DNA from: Collinsella sp. 4_8_47FAA
GTDB lineage: Bacteria > Actinomycetota > Coriobacteriia > Coriobacteriales > Coriobacteriaceae
Direction: 5' to 3'
DNA: 64,000 nt
Assembly: GCF_000763055.1 (NCBI RefSeq)
Contig: NZ_KN214137.1
Location: 78,721 to 142,720, forward strand
Part shown: one piece after another, positions 29,215 to 39,514 of the stretch
Numbering within the stretch: position 1 is the first letter of the stretch
Layout of the letters: every line of letters starts with the position of its first letter
Translations under genes and position numbers: made by a program
Notes under the pieces: model-generated
The model's input: only the letters and a program-made list of their open reading frames with translations
Told to the model about the DNA's origin: nothing
Databases searched by the model: none

Positions 29215-30468
29215 ATGGAAAGACGCGAACATACATACGGTTATGAGGATGCCATGGGCGTCACGCCGCCTCCCTGGACGGGTCCGGCGGTGGGTCTGAT
29301 GGACCTCGATGCGTTTTTTGCGAGCGTGGAAATGCTCGATCATCCCGAATGGCGCGGAAAGCCGCTCATCGTGGGCGGAGACGCCGATTCGCGTGGCGTC
29401 GTGTCCACGTGTTCGTATGAGGCACGTCGCTTTGGCGTGCACTCTGCCATGGCCTCGGCCGAGGCGCGGCGCTTGTGCCCGCAAGCCATTTGGACGCATG
29501 GGCATTTTGATCGCTATCGTGAGGTCAGCGCGCAGGTCATGGCGATTCTTGCCGAGGAGACGCCGCGCGTGGAGCGCGTATCCATCGACGAAGCCTTTAT
29601 CGATATCACACCGGGTCGCTTTGCGCCCGAAGACCCGCTGCTGGTTGCGCGGCGTATAAGCGACCGCGTGGCAACGCTGGGAGTAACGTGCTCCATTGGC
29701 GTGGGCTGCAACAAGACGGTCGCAAAGATCGCAAGCGAGCGGGATAAGCCGTTTGGACTGACCATCGTGCGCCCCGGAACCGAGCAGCGCTTTTTGGCCG
29801 CGCTGCCGGTATCTGCCATGAGCGGCATCGGACGCTCGGCCGAGGAACGGCTGCGCCGCATGCGCATCTACACGCTTGGCGAGCTGTCACGCGCACCGGA
29901 ATCCACCTTGTCCTCTATTTTTGGTGTCAACGGCGAACGCATGCGCCAGCGTGCGCTGGGACTCGAAATCTCCGAAGTCACGAGTCTCGATGAAGAGCGC
30001 GAGGTCAAGTCGGTCAGCAATGAACGCACCTTTGCTAAAGATTTGACTGAGCGTGGGGATATTGAGGCGGCGATTGCGCTGTTGGGAGAGTCAGTGGGAC
30101 GCCGTCTGCGCCGTCAGGGGCTGACGGGTGCCACGGTAACGCTCAAACTCAAGTATTCGTATGGCAGCGGGCGTACGGCACAGCGCCGGCTGCCTCATCC
30201 GACCGACGATGAGAACATCTTCGTGGCGGTTGCGCTCGAACTGCTCGACAACATCTGGCAGGAAGGCATGCATGTTCGCTTAGCGGGCATCGGCATGAGC
30301 GACTTCGACCACCAAGGCGGCATCCAGACCGACCTGTTCTGCGAGATCGATGACCGCGGAGCCCAATCCAGCGACCGCCGCGACCTCTCCGTCGCCATCG
30401 ACGCCGTCCGAGACAAATTCGGCGACAGCGCCCTTTCCTTCGGCCGCCAATCCCGCTTCAACGATTAA
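29215..30468 (+). CDS. dinB: DNA polymerase IV (Y-family translesion polymerase)
   Basis: An error-prone polymerase that bypasses lesions. Catalytic carboxylates are Asp30 and Asp32 in MDLDAFF and Asp125/Glu126 in SIDEAF. The nucleotide-binding SYEARRFGVHSAM and a C-terminal little-finger domain follow, to a total of 417 residues. It is the only plus-strand gene between 2204 and 50647 and is divergent from rpsP. ATG 29215 would be leaderless given the adjacent -10 element. The in-frame ATG at 29254 has GAGG 5 bases upstream and is a real alternative, still upstream of the conserved core. Confidence 0.94.
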   Translation: MERREHTYGYEDAMGVTPPPWTGPAVGLMDLDAFFASVEMLDHPEWRGKPLIVGGDADSRGVVSTCSYEARRFGVHSAMASAEARRLCPQAIWTHGHFDRYREVSAQVMAILAEETPRVERVSIDEAFIDITPGRFAPEDPLLVARRISDRVATLGVTCSIGVGCNKTVAKIASERDKPFGLTIVRPGTEQRFLAALPVSAMSGIGRSAEERLRRMRIYTLGELSRAPESTLSSIFGVNGERMRQRALGLEISEVTSLDEEREVKSVSNERTFAKDLTERGDIEAAIALLGESVGRRLRRQGLTGATVTLKLKYSYGSGRTAQRRLPHPTDDENIFVAVALELLDNIWQEGMHVRLAGIGMSDFDHQGGIQTDLFCEIDDRGAQSSDRRDLSVAIDAVRDKFGDSALSFGRQSRFND

Positions 30469-30479
30469 CCGCCTTTGGG

Positions 30480-30522
30480 CAAAAAGAAAGCCGGGCAGGT
30501 GCGGAAAACCGCAACTGCCCGG
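30480..30522 (-). terminator. Intrinsic terminator after rsfS
   Basis: Minus-strand stem CCGGGCAG-TGCGG with its partner (one internal mismatch, AAAA-type loop) runs into CTTTCTTTTT. It ends the rplU-rsfS run and could also slow transcription from convergent dinB, though no T-run exists on that side. Confidence 0.85.
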
Positions 30523-30564
30523 CGATATGCGTGAGGCTAGCTAAACCCCGTCTCAAATGAGCTA

Positions 30565-31020
30565 CTACAGGAGGTTGAGGGGGAGCTGGGGAGCGTCACC
30601 CCAGAGCTTTTCGAGACGGTAGAAGTCGCGCGCCTCGGGAGTGAAGACGTGGACGACAACCGAACCATAGTCCATGAGCATCCAGGTCTTCTGCTCGCGA
30701 CCCTCGATGGAGAACGGGTGCTCGCCGCAAGCCTCGGCGACCTTCTCCTCGATCTCGTCGACGATAGAATCGACCTGGCGGTTGTTGGTACCGGTGGCAA
30801 GCACAAAGTAGTCGCATACGTCGGAAAGCTCGGTCAGGTCGAGCACCTGAACGTCCTCGCCCTTCTTGTCGTAGGCGGCCTGCGCGGCGGCGCGGGCGAC
30901 ATCCTCGGCGGCGACACCGCTCGCGGACAGCGAGGCGGCGGTGCGGTCGGACGTGGCGACGAAGCTCTTGTGCTCCACACCTTCAAGAATCTGCTCGTCG
31001 GTCATGGTCTCGTCGGCCAT
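30565..31020 (-). CDS. rsfS: Ribosomal silencing factor RsfS
   Basis: Binds ribosomal protein L14 and blocks subunit joining when nutrients are short. The conserved domain spans about 45-145: GEDVQVLDLTELSDVCDYFVLATG, then TWMLMDYGSVVVHVFTPEARDFYRLEKLW. About 40 acidic, Ala/Ser-rich residues precede it, more than in the usual 105-120 residue proteins. ATG 31020 with AAAGAGG at 6 bases fixes this start. It follows yqeK and nadD, a widely conserved trio. Confidence 0.94.
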   Translation of the reverse strand: MADETMTDEQILEGVEHKSFVATSDRTAASLSASGVAAEDVARAAAQAAYDKKGEDVQVLDLTELSDVCDYFVLATGTNNRQVDSIVDEIEEKVAEACGEHPFSIEGREQKTWMLMDYGSVVVHVFTPEARDFYRLEKLWGDAPQLPLNLL

Positions 31021-31047
31021 GGAATACCTCTTTCTAGACAGCCCGAG

Positions 31048-31656
31048 CTAGCGCAGCTGGGCGTAATGGTTGTAAATCGAAATAGCCGTGGGATAAAGAT
31101 AGCGCCCGGACTGGATCACATAGACCAGACCCTGCGCAAAACAGGAGAAGAACAACTCATCGAGCGTCGACTCCCCCACCATCTTGCGCAACGCATGGGC
31201 ATAGTCGCCGTGGCGGTTGGGCTCGATGGCATCGGCCACAAAGACCACCATATCGAGCGGCGTCATGTCGCAGGCACCCACGGTGTGACGGTCGACAGCC
31301 TGGAAAACGGCCAACGACAACTCAGGGAAAAGCTGCGGAAGCTCATAGGCGGCAACAGGGCCATGCAAAAGCGGCGTCGCGGCGGAGGGAGAGCCGGCAA
31401 TCTTAATGCCGTAGTGCAGAGCGCGCGTGACCAGCTCGTCGTCGGAAAGCACCTTGTCCCAGTCATGGATCAGGCCGGCGGCAGCGGCATCAAAGCGGTC
31501 AACGCCGTAGACCTCGGCCAGATGAAGTGCGGTCTCGGCAACACCCAGCGAATGCACATAGCGCTTGCGCTTATCCTTCATGCGAACATCGAGCAGCTCT
31601 TGAATGCGCTTGAGCAGCGCGCGCTCATCGCCCTCAAACTGATCCTCTACCGACAA
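31048..31656 (-). CDS. yqeK: YqeK-family HD-domain diadenosine tetraphosphatase
   Basis: A metal-dependent HD hydrolase; YqeK proteins cleave Ap4A symmetrically to ADP. The HD residues are visible: His35 (RYVHSLGV), His64-Asp65 (GLIHDWDK), LLHGPVA and DRHTVG. The 202-residue length fits. Start TTG 31656 is the only upstream candidate, with a GGGGG-containing weak site, and the next ATG is at codon 26. It lies 12 bases after nadD and 27 bases before rsfS. Confidence 0.9.
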   Translation of the reverse strand: MSVEDQFEGDERALLKRIQELLDVRMKDKRKRYVHSLGVAETALHLAEVYGVDRFDAAAAGLIHDWDKVLSDDELVTRALHYGIKIAGSPSAATPLLHGPVAAYELPQLFPELSLAVFQAVDRHTVGACDMTPLDMVVFVADAIEPNRHGDYAHALRKMVGESTLDELFFSCFAQGLVYVIQSGRYLYPTAISIYNHYAQLR

Positions 31657-31668
31657 CGTAGACCCCCA

Positions 31669-32346
31669 TCACTCAAAATCTTCTTGGCCCAAATCGGCAT
31701 ATAGCCTGCGTTTGCGAATGTAGCCGAGCACGGACTCGCTCGTAAGATAGCGCACGCTCATGCCGCGGGCAACTCGCTTACGAATGTTCGTCGAGCTGAT
31801 CGCCAGCGCCGGAATCTGAATATAGCGCACGTCGAACGGCAGCCCCGACTCTTTGATTCGGGCACGCGCCGTATCGATATCAAAGCCCGGTCGCGTCGCC
31901 GCAATAAAGGTAGCAAGCTCAGCGATTCGTTCGGCATCATGCCAGGTCACAATATCGATAATCGCATCGGCGCCCGTAATAAAGTAGAGCTTTACCTGCG
32001 GCGGGTAAAAGTCGCGAAGGGCATGAAGCGTATCGGCCGTATAGGTTACGCCCGGACGGTCGATCTCGAACCGGCTCGCCAAAAAGGCCGGGTTCGCGGC
32101 GGTGGCGAGGACCGTCATGGCATAACGGTCCTCGGCAGGCGTAACCGGCTTGTCAAGCTTAAAGGCAGGAGAACCCGCCGGCATAAAGAGCACAGCGTCC
32201 AAGTCGAGCGACTCGCGCGCCTGCTCGGCGGTCACCAGGTGCCCGTAATGGATGGGATCAAAGGTGCCACCCATAATGCCGAGCCTAAACTCCCGCCCGT
32301 CCTCTAGAGGAAGCTCGGGCAGACCGATTCCACCGCGCAGCGACAT
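31669..32346 (-). CDS. nadD: Nicotinate-nucleotide adenylyltransferase
   Basis: Makes deamido-NAD from nicotinate mononucleotide and ATP. The nucleotidyltransferase signature GGTFDPIHYGHL (about 26-37) and the C-terminal ISSTNIR motif are present. The protein has 225 residues with a 20-residue N-terminal lead. ATG 32346 is 3 bases after the obgE stop, suggesting coupled translation. Confidence 0.95.
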   Translation of the reverse strand: MSLRGGIGLPELPLEDGREFRLGIMGGTFDPIHYGHLVTAEQARESLDLDAVLFMPAGSPAFKLDKPVTPAEDRYAMTVLATAANPAFLASRFEIDRPGVTYTADTLHALRDFYPPQVKLYFITGADAIIDIVTWHDAERIAELATFIAATRPGFDIDTARARIKESGLPFDVRYIQIPALAISSTNIRKRVARGMSVRYLTSESVLGYIRKRRLYADLGQEDFE

Positions 32347-32349
32347 GGC

Positions 32350-33828
<1,479 letters not shown>

Positions 33829-33832
33829 CTAC

Positions 33833-33875
33833 AAAAAGAGGGAGACCCTTGAATCCTAAAACTCAAGTGCCTCCC
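33833..33875 (-). terminator. Internal terminator/attenuator between rpmA and obgE
   Basis: Minus-strand GGGAG and CTTGA pair with TCAAG and CTCCC across a small internal loop, followed by TCTTTTTG and then the obgE ribosome-binding site. Confidence 0.7.
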
Positions 33876-33900
33876 ACATATGTGCTCTATGAAGGGTGAA

Positions 33901-34158
33901 TTACGCGTTCGCGAGCGGGCGTACGCTGACCCTGTGCTTGATACCCTTGTGGAACTCAACGGTACCGTCGACCAGCGCGAACAGCGTGTCGTCCTTACCA
34001 CGGCCAACGTTCTCACCCGGGTGGATGTGCGTGCCGTGCTGACGGACGAGAATCGTGCCCGTGGTTACCGTCTGGCCGGCATAGCGCTTCGTGCCAAGGC
34101 GCTGACCGCGGGAGTCACGGCCATTACGGGAGGAACCGAGTCCTTTTTTGTGTGCCAT
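33901..34158 (-). CDS. rpmA: Large-subunit ribosomal protein L27
   Basis: An 85-residue 50S protein near the peptidyl-transferase centre. It begins [21 protein letters not shown] without the cleavable N-terminal extension found in Firmicutes. [19 protein letters not shown] is diagnostic. It is 33 bases downstream of rplU. Confidence 0.97.
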   Translation of the reverse strand: MAHKKGLGSSRNGRDSRGQRLGTKRYAGQTVTTGTILVRQHGTHIHPGENVGRGKDDTLFALVDGTVEFHKGIKHRVSVRPLANA

Positions 34159-34191
34159 TGTGTATACCTACTCTTTCGTTACGAGTGTAAT

Positions 34192-34566
34192 CTACTCGGC
34201 GACGGGAGCCTCGGCAACAGCCTCAGCCTCTGCCTTGACAGCCTTCTTGGCGCGGGAGGTAGCCTGAACCTTCACGATCTTCAGCTTGGTGAGCTGCTGA
34301 CGGTGACCCTTCAGACGACGATAGCGCTTGCGCTTGTGGAACTTGAAGACCAGCTGCTTCTCGCCCTTGAACTGCTCAACGATCTGAGCGGTAACCTTGG
34401 CCTTGGCCAGCTTGTCGGGATCGGTGACGATCTTCTTACCATCGTTGAGGAAGATGACCGGCAGGGTGACCTTGTCGCCCTCATTGCCCTCGATCTTCTC
34501 GACGGTGATGACATCGTCGGTGGCGACCTTGTACTGCTTGCCGCCCGTGTTAACGATTGCGTACAT
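34192..34566 (-). CDS. rplU: Large-subunit ribosomal protein L21
   Basis: A 50S protein. YAIVNTGGKQYKV follows the chosen ATG 34566, giving 124 residues. The seven extra upstream codons of the frame are unsupported. HKRKRYRRLKGHRQQLT marks the RNA-binding end. The last 20 residues are Ala/Glu-rich and outside the core. It is the first gene of the rplU-rpmA-obgE-nadD-yqeK-rsfS run, with a strong promoter. Confidence 0.96.
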   Translation of the reverse strand: MYAIVNTGGKQYKVATDDVITVEKIEGNEGDKVTLPVIFLNDGKKIVTDPDKLAKAKVTAQIVEQFKGEKQLVFKFHKRKRYRRLKGHRQQLTKLKIVKVQATSRAKKAVKAEAEAVAEAPVAE

Positions 34567-34608
34567 GTTTACTTGCCCTTCATGCATCAGTTAGTGCAAC
34601 AGCCGAAT

Positions 34609-34637
34609 ATAGTAGCAGGCGATAATACCCCCGTCAA
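34609..34637 (-). promoter_or_regulatory. Promoter of rplU
   Basis: Minus-strand TTGACG and TACTAT spaced exactly 17 bases. The -35 overlaps the stop codon of the upstream DUF2344 gene. The leader is about 40 bases. Confidence 0.75.
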
Positions 34638-35446
34638 CGAGTATGTGGAGCAAATCCACAAGTTCGCACAGGTATGGGGCTGACGAGTCGGCCCTCGTCG
34701 TCCTCGCATGCTTGATTCTGACGCTCGACATCGTAGGAGCAGATGGTCACGAGGTCTTGCATACCGGTGGAAACAATAGGTGCATCCACGCCCGGGGTCA
34801 AGCCCTGCAACAAAACATCAGCCGCAGAAAGCAAAATTTCCGGACGCATGGAGCCCTCGTTGTCGGCATGGGTGTCGAGCATGAGCACCAAATGGTCCGG
34901 GCGCTCCCCCGCCGTGAGCTCATAGCCCACGAGCGTGTGATCCAAATCCAAGCGCTTGCTCTTTTTGCCGCGCGCGTAGTCGATGCCATGGCCCGCGCGC
35001 AGCGTGTCGATCGCACGACGCACCTCCTCGGCGCTTACGGGCGCCTCGGGATCCAAGTGCAGGTCGATGCGATACGACAGGCGCGTGAGCTGCGCCGTCA
35101 ACGCCGGCGTGCGCACGTCGATGTACGCCGCCTCGATGGGCGCCAGATCGGCCGGAGACGCCGCAGCCAGGCGCCCAAACGCCTCGTCGAGCGCTACGAA
35201 CTCGGTCATAAACAGGTCATACCACTCGCAGATCGACGACGTACCCACCGGTAGCGCCGAAGAGAAGCCCACGCGCATGTGCGGGGAGAAGCCCTGCGTG
35301 ACGGCATAGGGAAGTCCCGCACGGCGCACGATGCGCTCAATGGTATGGATTACTTCGAGATGGCCCAGATACTTAAGGCGATCGCGCTTGCCATAGCGAA
35401 CACGAAGCCTAAAGAGCGTGGGGTTGTCGGTCAGGCGCTCACTCAT
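34634..35446 (-). CDS. DUF2344 / TIGR03936-family radical-SAM partner
   Basis: A 270-residue protein recognised from its start (LFRLRVRYGKRDRLKYLGHLEVIHTIERIVRRA) and GFSPHMRVGFSSALPVG. It has no radical-SAM cysteines itself. In many genomes this domain is fused to or adjacent to a TIGR03960 radical-SAM protein, and here the two overlap by four bases. Function is unknown; a role in RNA or ribosome modification is only a guess from its frequent place beside rplU. The last 25 residues are variable. Confidence 0.82.
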   Translation of the reverse strand: MSERLTDNPTLFRLRVRYGKRDRLKYLGHLEVIHTIERIVRRAGLPYAVTQGFSPHMRVGFSSALPVGTSSICEWYDLFMTEFVALDEAFGRLAAASPADLAPIEAAYIDVRTPALTAQLTRLSYRIDLHLDPEAPVSAEEVRRAIDTLRAGHGIDYARGKKSKRLDLDHTLVGYELTAGERPDHLVLMLDTHADNEGSMRPEILLSAADVLLQGLTPGVDAPIVSTGMQDLVTICSYDVERQNQACEDDEGRLVSPIPVRTCGFAPHTR

Positions 35447-37320
35447 GCGCGATCACCCATCAATACATTCTTGGCGTGGAGCGTGGGGCAGATCCCGCAG
35501 CCGGTGCACGACGTGCGGGTGCAGTCGGGAGTCGTGACGCCCTCGAGCGAGCGACGGTACTCGCGCTCGAGGAAGCCACGCGTGCAGCCGGGGCTCACGT
35601 GCTCCCACGGCAGGCGCCAGTCCAACTCGTAGGGCAGGTGCACGAGCTCATTGAGGTCGATGCCGTTTTTGGCAGCAGCCTCCTTCCAGTTATCAAGCGA
35701 GAAATGCTCTACCCAGGCGTCAAAGCGAGAGCCCGAGCGCCAAGCATCGATGATGACGGGCGTCATGTCACGACCGGCGCGGGAAAGCGCGGCCTCGATG
35801 AGCGAGGTCTCGGCATCGTGGTAATGCACGCGGACGGCACGGTTGCGAACGCTCGTGATAAGCAACTTCTGGCGACACTTGACGTCGTCGTAGTCGAGCT
35901 GCGGGCACCACTGGAACGGCGTGGCAGCCTTGGGGATAAAGACCGAAACCGAGATCGACACCGAGATCGAGCCGCGACGAGCCTTGGGCACCACGGAACG
36001 ACCGAGCTCCAGCACGTGATCGGCCAGATTGGCGATGGCCACGATGTCCTCGTCGCGCTCGCCGGGAAGGCCCATCATAAAGTAGAGCTTCATGCGGTTC
36101 CAGCCGGCCTCGAAGGCCGCCTTGGCCGCACGGTCCAAGTCCTCCTCGGTCACGTTCTTGTTAATGATGTCGCGCATGCGCTGGCTGCCGGCCTCGGGCG
36201 CGAACGTCAGGCCGCCCTTCTTTTCGCCAGCAACCGACTCGGCCATATCCACGCCAAACGAATCCAGGCGCTGCGACGGAATAGACACGCGAATACCCGT
36301 ATCCTCCAGGCGACGGTTGAGCCTGCCGAGCACGTCGCGAATGCAGGAGTGGTCGGTCGTGGAGAGCGAGGTCAGCGACACCTCGTCATAGCCGGTCTTT
36401 TCCAGACCCTGAATCACCGACGAGACGATCTGGTCGGCCGAGCGCTCGCGCACCGGGCGATACGTCATGCCGGCCTGGCAAAAACGACAGCCGCGGGCGC
36501 AGCCGCGCAGGATCTCGATAGACAGGCGGTCGTGGACCAGCTGCGCATAGGGCACGCACGACTGCGACAGCGGATTCGTGGCGCCGAAATCCTCGACGAC
36601 GCGCTTGTAGACCACGGTCGGCGCATCCTTGCCCTCACGCGGCACGGTGTAGCCATGCGGCGAGCAGGGCTCGTCGTGACAAACCTCATAGAGCGACGGC
36701 ACGTAGTTGCCGGCAATGGATGCAAGCTGCTCGACAATCTGCGCGCGCGGGACTCCTTCGTCACGCAGACGGCGATGCAACTGGCAGGTCTCGAGCAGCG
36801 ATTCCTCGCCCTCGCCGATGAGGATAACATCGAAGAAGGCCGCGTACGGCTCGGGGTTGTACACCGAGGGGCCGCCGGCGATGATAATGGGGTCGTCCTC
36901 GGTGCGGTCAGCCGCTAACAGCGGAATACCAGCGAGGTCGAGTGCCTCGAGGAAGTTCGTCACCGCCATCTCGTGCGGCACATGCAGGCCGACGATATCA
37001 AACGAAGCGACCGGCGCTGCACCCTCGAGCGACAGCAGCGGAATGCCTGCCTCGCGCATGGCGTCACCCATATCGGGCCACGGCACATAGCCGCGCTCGC
37101 AGGAGATGCCCTCGGCCTGGTTAAGGATGTTGTAGAGGATGGCGATGCCCTGGTTGGGCAGACCGACCTCGTACACATCCGGGTAGATCAGGCAGCAACG
37201 GTAGTCGGCATCGGCCTTGGAAAGCGTGCCCCACTCGTGATCGATATAGCGACTCGGCTTCTCGACCTTGGCGAGCAACGGCTCAATTAAATGAAAACAG
37301 TCTTGGTATGCAACGCGCAA
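35443..37320 (-). CDS. TIGR03960-family B12-binding-like radical SAM protein
   Basis: A 625-residue protein with an N-terminal cobalamin-binding-like region (about 35-190: VGLPNQGIAILYNIL, GLHVPHE, IIAGGPS). The radical-SAM core starts at RGCARGCRFCQAG (CxxxCxxC, about 275-287). A C-terminal Cys cluster (CTRTSCTGCGICPTLHAKN) may bind another cluster. Substrate unknown. Start TTG 37320 has AGGGG 7 bases upstream. It is translated into the DUF2344 gene (four-base overlap), so the pair probably works as one enzyme. Confidence 0.85.
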   Translation of the reverse strand: MRVAYQDCFHLIEPLLAKVEKPSRYIDHEWGTLSKADADYRCCLIYPDVYEVGLPNQGIAILYNILNQAEGISCERGYVPWPDMGDAMREAGIPLLSLEGAAPVASFDIVGLHVPHEMAVTNFLEALDLAGIPLLAADRTEDDPIIIAGGPSVYNPEPYAAFFDVILIGEGEESLLETCQLHRRLRDEGVPRAQIVEQLASIAGNYVPSLYEVCHDEPCSPHGYTVPREGKDAPTVVYKRVVEDFGATNPLSQSCVPYAQLVHDRLSIEILRGCARGCRFCQAGMTYRPVRERSADQIVSSVIQGLEKTGYDEVSLTSLSTTDHSCIRDVLGRLNRRLEDTGIRVSIPSQRLDSFGVDMAESVAGEKKGGLTFAPEAGSQRMRDIINKNVTEEDLDRAAKAAFEAGWNRMKLYFMMGLPGERDEDIVAIANLADHVLELGRSVVPKARRGSISVSISVSVFIPKAATPFQWCPQLDYDDVKCRQKLLITSVRNRAVRVHYHDAETSLIEAALSRAGRDMTPVIIDAWRSGSRFDAWVEHFSLDNWKEAAAKNGIDLNELVHLPYELDWRLPWEHVSPGCTRGFLEREYRRSLEGVTTPDCTRTSCTGCGICPTLHAKNVLMGDRA

Positions 37321-37330
37321 CGGAAAACCC

Positions 37331-38260
37331 CTAAGCAGCGAGATCTGATGCGTCCTGATAGGACGCCATAGGACGGGTAGCGCCCGCGACCGCAGTCACC
37401 AGATCGCGAACGCGGGAAAACGTGGCAGTGACCACCTCGTTAGCACGGCTGTAGTCGACATCGCGCTCGTAGAGCGAAACGAGCGCACGGCCCATGCCAT
37501 AGGTGCCCGCGGCAGCAGCGAGCGCCTTGACGGCAAACCCAATATGCGGCGTCTGCTTGACGAGCGCGCGGGTGACCGCGCGGATCACAAGACCGCCGGC
37601 AAGCACGCCCGCGACCTCGTAGCCGCGCTCAGGCTTAATGCCGCGTCCAAAGACGGCAGCGAGCTCAAAGAGCATGCCCACCTGCGCAAGCGCCATAACG
37701 GGATAATCGGTGCCCGGCAAAAACACCAAAGCCCCGGTCGCCATATTGGTGAGCGCACACGAGGTGATGATACGATTGGCCGCCGCGATGCGCATGAAGG
37801 CAAAGTTCGCCGCAAAAGCCGTTTCCTTGTCGGTGCGATCGAGAATCCAGCGGGCAAGCGTCTCGAGCAGATACGTCTTATCGGTTGCCGCCACCACACC
37901 GAGCATGGGCGTGGACTCCTCGATAAACGGCACCTCCACAGCAGACTCGGCAAGCACGCACACGGGCGCGCCGGCGATCACGAGCTCCTGCACGGCACTC
38001 TCCAAGCGGTCGGAACCACACGAGAGCACCAGCACCACATCGGTATCGGTCTTTGGAGCAATTCGCTCCTCCCCCAGACGCTCGACGCGCACAATGCCCG
38101 AGGTCGTCTGCGGCACAAAGGCGTCACGCACCGTCTCGGCCAGAAAGCGCGAGGCGGACGAATCCAGATAGACCGAGACGCGCACCGGCGTATCGGAATC
38201 CTTCTTAACGGACGCGCCCATCTTAAAAGCGCGGGTCAGCTTATCTACGGGAATTTTCAT
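37331..38260 (-). CDS. DUF697-like membrane-associated protein of unknown function
   Basis: A 309-residue protein not tied to a known pathway. The segment RIITSCALTNMATG to VFLPGTDYPVMALAQVGMLFELA (about 160-205) resembles the DUF697 hydrophobic hairpin. A second hydrophobic part follows (GLVIRAVTRAL..., about 225-260). The N-terminal half (DVVLVLSCGSDR, IAGAPVCVLAES) looks like a degenerate P-loop-less GTPase fold. ATG 38260 has GGAGGGG at 6 bases. Located directly after rodA and before the radical-SAM pair, probably in the mre operon. Confidence 0.7.
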   Translation of the reverse strand: MKIPVDKLTRAFKMGASVKKDSDTPVRVSVYLDSSASRFLAETVRDAFVPQTTSGIVRVERLGEERIAPKTDTDVVLVLSCGSDRLESAVQELVIAGAPVCVLAESAVEVPFIEESTPMLGVVAATDKTYLLETLARWILDRTDKETAFAANFAFMRIAAANRIITSCALTNMATGALVFLPGTDYPVMALAQVGMLFELAAVFGRGIKPERGYEVAGVLAGGLVIRAVTRALVKQTPHIGFAVKALAAAAGTYGMGRALVSLYERDVDYSRANEVVTATFSRVRDLVTAVAGATRPMASYQDASDLAA

Positions 38261-38278
38261 AGCAAACCCCTCCAGCGG

Positions 38279-39505
38279 TTACGCGGCGCCCGAACGATGC
38301 CGCCATATGGATTGTACGATACCCACCGTCAGCAGTTGGATCATCATCGAAGACGAACCAAAGCTAATAAACGGTAGCGGAATACCGGTAATCGGCATCA
38401 TGCCGATGCACATGCCGATGTTCTCAAAGGTCTGGAATGCCCACATGCCGACGATACCTACGCACGACAGACGCAGGAACAGCGACTCACACTTAAAGGC
38501 GACGCGAATCGTCGAAAAGATCAGCAGCACGTAGAGGCACAGGAGAAAAAAGGAACCGCAAAAACCAAAGGTCTCGGACAGGAAGGCGAAGACGAAGTCG
38601 GTGTGGAACTCAGGCAGAAAGCCGCCGGCCGACTGCGTCGCATGGCCCAAACCCTTACCAAAGAAGCCGCCCGAGCCAACGGCGATAAGCGACTGCTGCA
38701 GGTTGTAGGCATCGTCCGAATCGGCATTATCGGGGTCGATAAAGACCGTCAGACGGTTCATCTGATACTGCTTGATGAGCACATCGTGGCCGAGCAACGA
38801 ATCAAAGACCGAATCGAGCGCCAGAACGAGGGCCACCAGGCCCACGAGCAGGGCCAGAGTCGACAGCACCCATTCGCGGCGTGCACCGCTCATACAAATG
38901 ACGATGGCGCCCGAAACAAGCACGACCAGGCCCGAGCCCAGGTCGCCCATGGCAACGACGGCCAAAAACGGAATGGACAGCATGCCGCAGAGCTTGACGT
39001 AGTCGCGAACGGTATCGATGCGACCGTTATACTGCGAGCCAAGCGTAGCAATAAAGAAGATGGTGATGAGCTTGGCAAGCTCAACCGGCTGGAATGTCAA
39101 GCCGATACCGGGAATCTTGATCCAGCCCGTCATGCCCAGACCGCCTGTATAGGACAGACCCGGAATCTTGGGCGAGAGGATCACGATCAGGTCGATGACG
39201 AGCAACGCCGTCGAGAAATTGGAAATACCGCGCAGGTCGGTACGCCAGACCAGCACCGCCAGCACCGTACCGATTCCAATTCCCAGCAGATGGCGTGAGA
39301 ACGAAGCGTCGGCCTTAAACTGCGAAGCCGACCAGATAATGATGGCACCGTAGGCGACGAGAGCCACAGTAGCCACGAGCACACCGATATGCACCTTTTG
39401 GCGAAACGTGCCGCGCGAGGCCGAAAGTTGCTTGTTGACACGGTCCAGGCTGCTGCGAGAGCCAGTCTTGGTTGAACGGAACAGATCCGCCGGAGAAAAA
39501 TCCAT
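38279..39505 (-). CDS. rodA: Rod-shape SEDS glycosyltransferase RodA
   Basis: Polymerises lipid II into glycan strands for the elongasome, with PBP2 as transpeptidase partner. The 408-residue protein has about ten membrane segments and SEDS motifs such as GWIKIPGIGLTFQPVELAKL, NLQQSLIAVGSGGFFGKGLG and the end MMPITGIPLPFISFGSSSM. A 35-residue hydrophilic N-terminus precedes the first membrane segment. The PBP2 gene is 9 bases upstream. The rod-complex context separates it from ftsW. Confidence 0.94.
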   Translation of the reverse strand: MDFSPADLFRSTKTGSRSSLDRVNKQLSASRGTFRQKVHIGVLVATVALVAYGAIIIWSASQFKADASFSRHLLGIGIGTVLAVLVWRTDLRGISNFSTALLVIDLIVILSPKIPGLSYTGGLGMTGWIKIPGIGLTFQPVELAKLITIFFIATLGSQYNGRIDTVRDYVKLCGMLSIPFLAVVAMGDLGSGLVVLVSGAIVICMSGARREWVLSTLALLVGLVALVLALDSVFDSLLGHDVLIKQYQMNRLTVFIDPDNADSDDAYNLQQSLIAVGSGGFFGKGLGHATQSAGGFLPEFHTDFVFAFLSETFGFCGSFFLLCLYVLLIFSTIRVAFKCESLFLRLSCVGIVGMWAFQTFENIGMCIGMMPITGIPLPFISFGSSSMMIQLLTVGIVQSIWRHRSGAA

Positions 39506-39514
39506 CGCAACCTC

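Noticed and set aside
29215..29245. A LexA-type operator at the dinB start (GAACATACATACGGTT)
   Set aside because: The half-sites are too far apart and do not form the expected GAAC-N4-GTTC palindrome.
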